Assembly (NCBI GenBank): GCA_043228905.1 | Contig: JBHGNT010000001.1 | Span: 36,394,001-36,458,000 of the forward strand | DNA from: Azolla caroliniana | Lineage: Eukaryota > Polypodiophyta | DNA: 64,000 nt | Reading direction: 5' to 3' | Part shown: positions 58,707 to 64,000 of the stretch, piece by piece | Layout: every line of letters begins with the position of its first letter | How positions within the stretch are numbered: the first letter of the stretch is position 1 | Made by a program: the position numbers and the translations under genes | Notes under the pieces: generated by a model | Told to the model about the DNA's origin: nothing | Seen by the model: the letters and a program-made list of their open reading frames with translations, nothing else | Database searches by the model: none

Positions 58707-60503
58707 ATGCTTAATCCAGTCTCCACAAACAAGGTGAGGAATGCCAACTGCAGTAAAACCTACGTCCCTATCCCTATCTCTTGGACAGATTCCAGAGCAG
58801 CCTCTGCAGATGACAGTAATATGGTAGCTCTTCCAGCTACTCGCTTCAAACGAGAATTCTCCTTAAATCTGAAAGAACATTTATTAACCCACGCCAGGAA
58901 TAGAGCCTCACAACAGGTGCTAGATTATTATCAACGCTTGATCTCTTCTTCAAGTATAAAGCCTGATGAATATGTTTTAGTTGCTGCCATCAAAGCATGC
59001 GCATGTAAAGGAAACCTAATTCTAGGTAGGTACATTCATGTCGATATCATAGATGCAGGGCTTGAATCTCATGTGTATGTAGGAAGTGCACTTGTTAGTA
59101 TGTACGTGAAATGTGGTAGCCTTGATGATGGTGAAAAAGTCTTTGATGGGTTATCAAGATATGATGTTGTTTGTTGGAATGCATTGCTTTCAGGCTACGC
59201 CTATCATGGACATATGGAAAAGATGGTTCAATGCTTTGACAAAATGAACAAGTCTGATCAATTTCAGCCCAATTTGGCTACTCTGAATGCATTGATTGCT
59301 GGATATTGTCGAGATAAGCTCAGCCACAAGGCTTTGCAAGTGTTTACGCAAATGCAACAAGAAGGTAATTGGATGCCTGATGGCGTTACCTATGCAAGCC
59401 TTCTCAATGCATGTAATTGGATGGAAAAAGCACATGATCAAGGCAAGATGATTCATGTTTTTATCATAGAGTGTGGGTTTGAATCTGATGCCTTTATCGC
59501 GAATTCCCTTGTGAATTTGTATGTAAAATGTGAGGATTTCAAGCATGCAATTCATGTTTCCAAAAGAGTAGAAAAAATGGACTGTGTGACATGGAACGTT
59601 TTAATTGGAGGCTATGCAATGCATGGTCATATTCAGGAAGCCATTGAGGTTTTTAACAACATGCGTAAAGCGGGTATTTGTCCTGATCTTGTCACGTGGA
59701 ACTCTTTGCTAACAGGATGTGTACAACATGGCTATGGTCAGCAAGCTTTTATACTCTTTCAACAAATGCAGGAACAGGGTTCAAATTCCGATAAGGTCAC
59801 ATTTGTGAATGCCTTAAAAATATGCTCCTTACTAAGTTCTCTGGATCAGGGAAAAGTGATTCATGCTTGCCTTCTAGACACTGAAATGTGCTGTAATCTA
59901 TTTGTTTGCAATGCATTGATTGACATGTACGCTAAATGTGGGAGTTTAGATGATGCCTCTAGACATTTCCATGCCTTATCAAAGAGGGATCTAGTGTCTT
60001 GGAATACAATTATTGCATCATATGCCAGTTACAGACATCATATGATAGTATTTGAATGCTTCAGGGATATGCAAATAGATGGGTTTCAACCAGATGAGAT
60101 AACTTTCCTCTGTGTTCTATCTTCATGTACCCATATGGGATTTTCGGAAATGGGTTGTATGTATTTTATGTCCATGAGAGAATGTCTTGCCACATCTTGC
60201 AAGGTAGAGCACTATAACTGCATTGTGGACTTATTGGCTAGGAAAGGTTGTTTGAAAGAGGCCAAGTCCCTGCTTGGAATGATGCCATTTGAAGCAAATC
60301 TTCGAGCATGGACTTCTTTATTGAGTCATTGTAATACTTATGGTGAACTAAAATTAGGAAGGCATTGTTTTAATCAACTACTTTTGATCGATAACAAATA
60401 TGCCTCAAGTTATGAACTTATGTCAGCCTTGTATGCGCAGATGGGAATGTGGGAGGATGTGGTCCGAGTTCAAGAATTGAGAAGACGTGTCAATGCCTCA
60501 TAA
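58707..60503 (+). CDS. PLS-type PPR protein, 598 aa, intact
   Basis: Single-exon PPR protein. The first about 60 residues have no repeats and are rich in Ser, Arg and Thr, compatible with an organelle targeting peptide. Repeats then run from about residue 70 to 540, with signatures such as KPDEYVLVAAIKACACKGNL, YVGSALVSMYVKCGSLDDGE, CVTWNVLIGGYAMHGHIQEA and VCNALIDMYAKCGSLDDA. The C-terminal E-like region reads ARKGCLKEAKSLLGMMPFEA, RAWTSLLSHCNTYGELKLGR and ALYAQMGMWEDVVRVQELRR. No DYW deaminase domain is present, so if it acts in C-to-U editing it would need a DYW partner. The start is the first ATG and gives a plausible presequence; no stop or frameshift interrupts it. Confidence 0.9.
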   Translation: MLNPVSTNKVRNANCSKTYVPIPISWTDSRAASADDSNMVALPATRFKREFSLNLKEHLLTHARNRASQQVLDYYQRLISSSSIKPDEYVLVAAIKACACKGNLILGRYIHVDIIDAGLESHVYVGSALVSMYVKCGSLDDGEKVFDGLSRYDVVCWNALLSGYAYHGHMEKMVQCFDKMNKSDQFQPNLATLNALIAGYCRDKLSHKALQVFTQMQQEGNWMPDGVTYASLLNACNWMEKAHDQGKMIHVFIIECGFESDAFIANSLVNLYVKCEDFKHAIHVSKRVEKMDCVTWNVLIGGYAMHGHIQEAIEVFNNMRKAGICPDLVTWNSLLTGCVQHGYGQQAFILFQQMQEQGSNSDKVTFVNALKICSLLSSLDQGKVIHACLLDTEMCCNLFVCNALIDMYAKCGSLDDASRHFHALSKRDLVSWNTIIASYASYRHHMIVFECFRDMQIDGFQPDEITFLCVLSSCTHMGFSEMGCMYFMSMRECLATSCKVEHYNCIVDLLARKGCLKEAKSLLGMMPFEANLRAWTSLLSHCNTYGELKLGRHCFNQLLLIDNKYASSYELMSALYAQMGMWEDVVRVQELRRRVNAS

Positions 60504-61292
60504 AGATTTTGTTGAATGTAAGATCTGGATACATTGTCTCATTTTCCTCTTGGTAGATCTTTGATGATATGATAAAGGTAGAGAGGATGAAGAAAATAAA
60601 TATAATAAACTGAAATAGTCTATCAGGACAACATGTTTTATGTCTGCATGTCCAATTTGGCAAGCACTTCATGAGGCTAAGCTATTATCAGTCATGTCCT
60701 CAAGTTTCTTAGAGAATTTCAAGGAACTCTTACAGATTTGATCACTTCACTTAGGACCAACCTTTCATCAAGAGAAGGCCTTGGTTATATGAAGAGGATC
60801 ATTCATTGAAGATGCATCATATTACTTGAGTTACAATGCTTGAATTATCATTCTTATGATGTATAGGATAGATGCTTTCATGTCGGGGCAGTTTTAAAAG
60901 GCCCTTAAAAAGAGATCGAACCTCCAGCATACTAATACATTCTTTGTCAGAAAGAGTTCGAATTTCAGGATTCTGCTTGAGGCCAAAATTTCAGAGAGAG
61001 ATTAGCATCTACTAGAGGCCGAAAATTCAGCCTTTGAGGAAATTCATGATTAGAAATATGGGTGAATTCATGTTATCCATATTGAAATAAAAATAAAAGT
61101 TCCATGATCATGATATTAATCCATTTGCTGAAATGGTTTTAGAGATGGTTGACAGTCATGAAGTGGGCATGAAATGCATAACTAATATGTATGGGTTGAG
61201 TAAGGGGCGATTGGACTTCGAATCCAAAGTTACTTGGTGCTGTAGATAAGGCTATAGTCAAGTTCAAAAATTGCTCATCTTTACAACAAATT
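60504..61292. other. Intergenic, no gene recognised
   Basis: PPR 3' flank and AT-rich DNA. No WD40 or PFU-domain exons of PLAA, which would be expected upstream of the PUL exons, were recognised here. Confidence 0.5.
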
Positions 61293-61353
61293 ATTTTTCT
61301 TCAACGAATTTGACATGATATGATACCACAAGCAGACCACACTAGTTGGGCAA
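61293..61353 (+). repeat. 61-bp direct repeat, left copy
   Basis: Sequence beginning ATTTTTCTTCAACGAATTTG and ending TTGGGCAA, present again at 63179-63239 with one mismatch (G here, C there, nine bases from the end). The two copies flank the PLAA relic. Confidence 0.95.
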
Positions 61354-61414
61354 ATGATGTATCTTCTATTTTATTGCTATTGATAATTTGGAATCTGAAT
61401 GTGTCATGTTGCAG

Positions 61415-62730
61415 AAAGGAATGCTTTTATTTGACACAGCTCAATATGATGGAATCCTAAAGAAGTTGCATATGTTTAACTCTTCCTTAGCAACTGATGA
61501 GGTAGTACCATGCTTCATCACCTTCTATTTAATTGGAATGCAAGAGCTGAATGATTTTGGTGATGCGAATCACATATTGACAGGGAAAGAAAGAGTGCGT
61601 CCTCAGTGAATTAGAGCTTTTACAACTGCATACAACTATTTCAATTCTGCAGGATGAGTCTCATTACCATACCAGCAGTTTGAGAGATGAGGATATTACA
61701 CCAGTGTGGAAGATGCTTCTTTCATGGCCAGCATCTATGTTGTTCCCAGGTTCCCTTCCTGACTTCACTGTTATGATCATTTCTTTTGTTTAATAAATAA
61801 AGTATTTTATAGTACTTCAAAATATAACTATCTGAATCAGAAAGCTAAATCAATCATGACAATGACTTACTACTAGAGTTTCGATGAACAGATCTTGATA
61901 TTTTAAGAATCACTCTTTTGCATCCTTAAGGCACAACGTTATCTGCACAATATGCACATTCTGGGAAAGGTGAGTACTGTCTAGATATATTGAAAACGTT
62001 TGAGAGTGGCTAGAGTGAGTTTTTTATATGTGAATTGTTGGAGTTCTTTAAAGTTTCACAATTCTGCAGACATTATCATGGAGTCTCTAAAGAAAGCAGC
62101 TGCATTGCCTGCTATTGATGCAAATAAATTGATGTAAATACGCATTGCTGTTAACTGTTTCAGGCATTCTGCTCTTAAACAATGGATTTCATCCAACCGA
62201 AGTGAGGTTTGTCTTACTCATAGGCTCAAGTTCTCTCAGCTGCCTTGGAGGTAAGGCTTTCTTAAATTTTCGCAGTTGTGTTTATTTTGCTAGAACAAAG
62301 CTAATGTTAGGATAATATTTTTCCATACATGGCTGGGCCTGATGAGCAAGATCCAACATGCAGATACAGGGCTCTTGTTACTCTTAAGGTCTCTTGTAAG
62401 TTTCTCCTTGGTATTTTTTAATGTCAGGAACTATTGCTTTCTTGAAGATAAATGACAAATGGTTTTTGTTCATTCTTTCTTACAATATTAATGGGCTATT
62501 TACAATTTGTTTTATATTTCGTTTTAATTGCTTCCAATACTAGAGGATATAATGTTTATATCAGTTACACAAACTACTCTTTTTTTATTTTGCAGATCAT
62601 GGATGGGCTGATGAAGAATATTGCTGTGGATTTAGATGTTGGAACCATAGCTAATTTTGCAGCTCTTTCAGCTGATTCAAACATTTCTAAAGTAGATAAA
62701 GAAATTCAATATATTCTGGAGTCCAGTTAG
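61415..62730 (+). pseudogene. PLAA/DOA1 (PUL domain) pseudogene with introns
   Basis: PLAA/Doa1/Ufd3 binds Cdc48/p97 through its PUL domain in ubiquitin-dependent degradation. Exons with GT-AG borders and correct phase: 61415-61501 (KGMLLFDTAQYDGILKKLHM), 61584-61749 (LSELELLQ, QDESHYHTSSLRDEDI, LSWPASMLFP), 61892-61969 (LDILRITLLHP, stop, GTTLSAQYAHSGK), 62070-62133 (DIIMESLKKAAALPAIDANK), 62164-62206 (HSALKQWISSNRSE), 62224-62250 (AQVLSAALE), about 62331-62388 (DPTCRYRALVTLK) and 62596-62730 (IMDGLMKNIAVDLDVGTIAN to a normal end). Breaks: an in-frame TAA at 61927-61929, and missing pieces of the armadillo-like repeat between NRSE and AQVL and before HSAL. The WD40 and PFU parts are not seen. 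Introns are kept, so this is a DNA-level copy. Confidence 0.82.
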
Positions 62731-63178
62731 ATTTCCGGCAAGTTTTACAATGATAATGAAAGGTGGGGATTGCATCATCTTTTTAAGCACGTGATTAAAC
62801 CAGAGACTTCAGATGAATTATAGTTCTGAGACTAGTGATTGAGCTCACACACCAGTGGGGATTGGTAAATATTTTTCCATTTATTTTCTGGCTTTGTAAA
62901 ATCCAAATGCTGGAAAACAAGAGTTGGTCTTATTTGCTAAACAATCCTCTAATGGAGAAGCACCACCTGCAAATAGCTGACAAGCCAGCAGCTTTTGTAA
63001 TGGAGACATCATTGAAGAGTAAAATGTCACTCATTATTCATTCAAAAATAGTTCTGCTAATTGATAATGTGCTCTCTACTGACTTTTATAACCTTAATAA
63101 AAGGCCTATGTCTTGTAATATAGAAGACCCAAACCAATAATTTGTTGTAAAGATGTGGAAGGTTGTTCAAAGATCATC
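62731..63178. other. 3' flank of PLAA relic, nothing recognised
   Basis: AT-rich. A 101-codon ORF (62835-63140, plus) has no recognisable domain. Confidence 0.5.
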
Positions 63179-63239
63179 ATTTTTCTTCAACGAATTTGAC
63201 ATGATATGATACCACAAGCAGACCACACTACTTGGGCAA
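63179..63239 (+). repeat. 61-bp direct repeat, right copy
   Basis: Second copy of the repeat at 61293-61353 with one mismatch. The spacing between copy starts is 1886 bases. Confidence 0.95.
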
Positions 63240-64000
63240 CTCCCTCAAAGGGGGAAAGATGTCTTGCTTTTCCGCTTAGCTATTACCTATGTAGACTCCA
63301 AGACGCTTTCAAGGATGGGAGAAATGTTTCGAAGTGGGACATTGTAGCCTCTGGTAGGAACACATGAACACAGTGCCGTTACAAGGTGTAGAATGTACTG
63401 GTCTGTAAAGCATATGTGCACTACTAATACAGGCGATGCAGTTCAGGGTATCAATGAAGGGTCGGAGTCTAAGATCTAGATCATGACAGTTCTTCTACCA
63501 AGTGCTGGATAAGCTTCGCCCTTGCCCTAGGTGAGCCACCTTAATAATACAGCAATCTTATTCTAGCACTTTGAGTATCTTACAGAAATGCAATTGAGTA
63601 TCTAATACTAGTTAGGCTCTACTCACATAATCTTGAAACCAAGGAATGTAAGTGTGCTCTACTGAAATATATTTGAGATCAAGAAAGATGGAAGTGTTCT
63701 TTTCTTATATACTTCGATCATTTAAGGTAGATTAAGCACACCTTTAGTCTGTTAGAGACCCTAATCAAGGTCGAATCAGAGGGGTTTAAATGTAAATGGT
63801 ATCAAATATATAGATTAGATTCAATGCCCAAAATATGTAGCCTAATAAGCAATATAAATTATATTTCGTTCAGGTTCTCAGAGACATGAATATATTGACT
63901 CTTTCTTTCTTTCTTTACAAAATACACATTCGTTTATAATAAAGAAGCAAAGAATAAACCCATAATCAAGTCAGGCCTCACTGATAAGTGTGAAAATATG
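63240..64000. other. Intergenic to window end, no gene recognised
   Basis: Moderately AT-rich DNA without a recognisable ORF; a short TTTC microsatellite lies near 63900-63916. Confidence 0.5.

Noticed and set aside
61190-61250. Possible tRNA because of GACTTCGAATCCAAAG
   Set aside because: Only a T-arm-like phrase; no matching acceptor stem, D arm or anticodon arm could be laid out.
1-64000. CRISPR arrays, rRNA genes or bacterial-type operons
   Set aside because: None seen; all repeats are plant-type minisatellites, microsatellites or transposon relics.

Overview
This is nuclear DNA of a land plant. The evidence is GT-AG introns, plant-specific families (HD-Zip class I, membrane-anchored ubiquitin-fold protein, PLS-type PPR proteins, a DnaJ-DUF3444 protein, a plant-type heavy-metal-associated protein), degenerate CCCTAA-type repeats, plant-type LINEs and a solo LTR. 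The intronless PPR genes and the HD-Zip sequence suggest a seedless vascular plant such as a fern, but that is an inference. The DNA is AT-rich and full of microsatellites, with genes about 5-10 kb apart.

Layout. At 0-5.1 kb an AACCATGGTT-rich repeat field leads into an intact DnaJ-DUF3444 gene (+) with a leader intron and upstream ORFs. At 5.1-9.3 kb there is intergenic DNA and then a decayed, intron-bearing U2AF65 copy (-). At 10.1-10.3 kb an orphan promoter-like block carries RY boxes and a TATA box. At 10.5-16.6 kb lie an inverted LINE fragment pair and a longer LINE (+), both broken. From 16.8 to 24.5 kb there is repeat-rich DNA with a solo LTR. At 25.0-27.5 kb is an intact three-exon HD-Zip I gene (+) with an upstream ORF. 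At 33.8-35.7 kb is a three-exon MUB gene (+) with a CaaX end. At 37.3-39.0 kb is a frameshifted ASPG1-like aspartic protease (-). At 40.6-41.7 kb is a three-exon HMA-domain gene (-). At 43.7-47.2 kb is a four-exon NAA30/MAK3 acetyltransferase gene (-). At 48.6-49.2 kb is a PPR relic. At 50.2-51.4 kb are three exons of sirohydrochlorin ferrochelatase (+) with no visible end. At 53.5-54.3 kb is a near-perfect 374-bp tandem duplication. At 54.8-60.5 kb are a broken PPR gene and an intact one. At 61.4-62.7 kb is a decayed PLAA PUL-domain copy (+) between two 61-bp direct repeats.

The genes do not form a pathway. Two themes stand out. First, many housekeeping-gene copies are at different stages of decay and still keep their introns, so they were copied as DNA and not through mRNA. 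Second, short tandem repeats have entered coding sequence. The clearest case is the NAA30 gene, whose conserved catalytic domain runs in frame into a 78-residue tail containing 44 histidines, encoded by a minisatellite. That fusion is the best candidate here for something undescribed. Exon coordinates were read by eye from splice sites and reading-frame phase, and no search was run.
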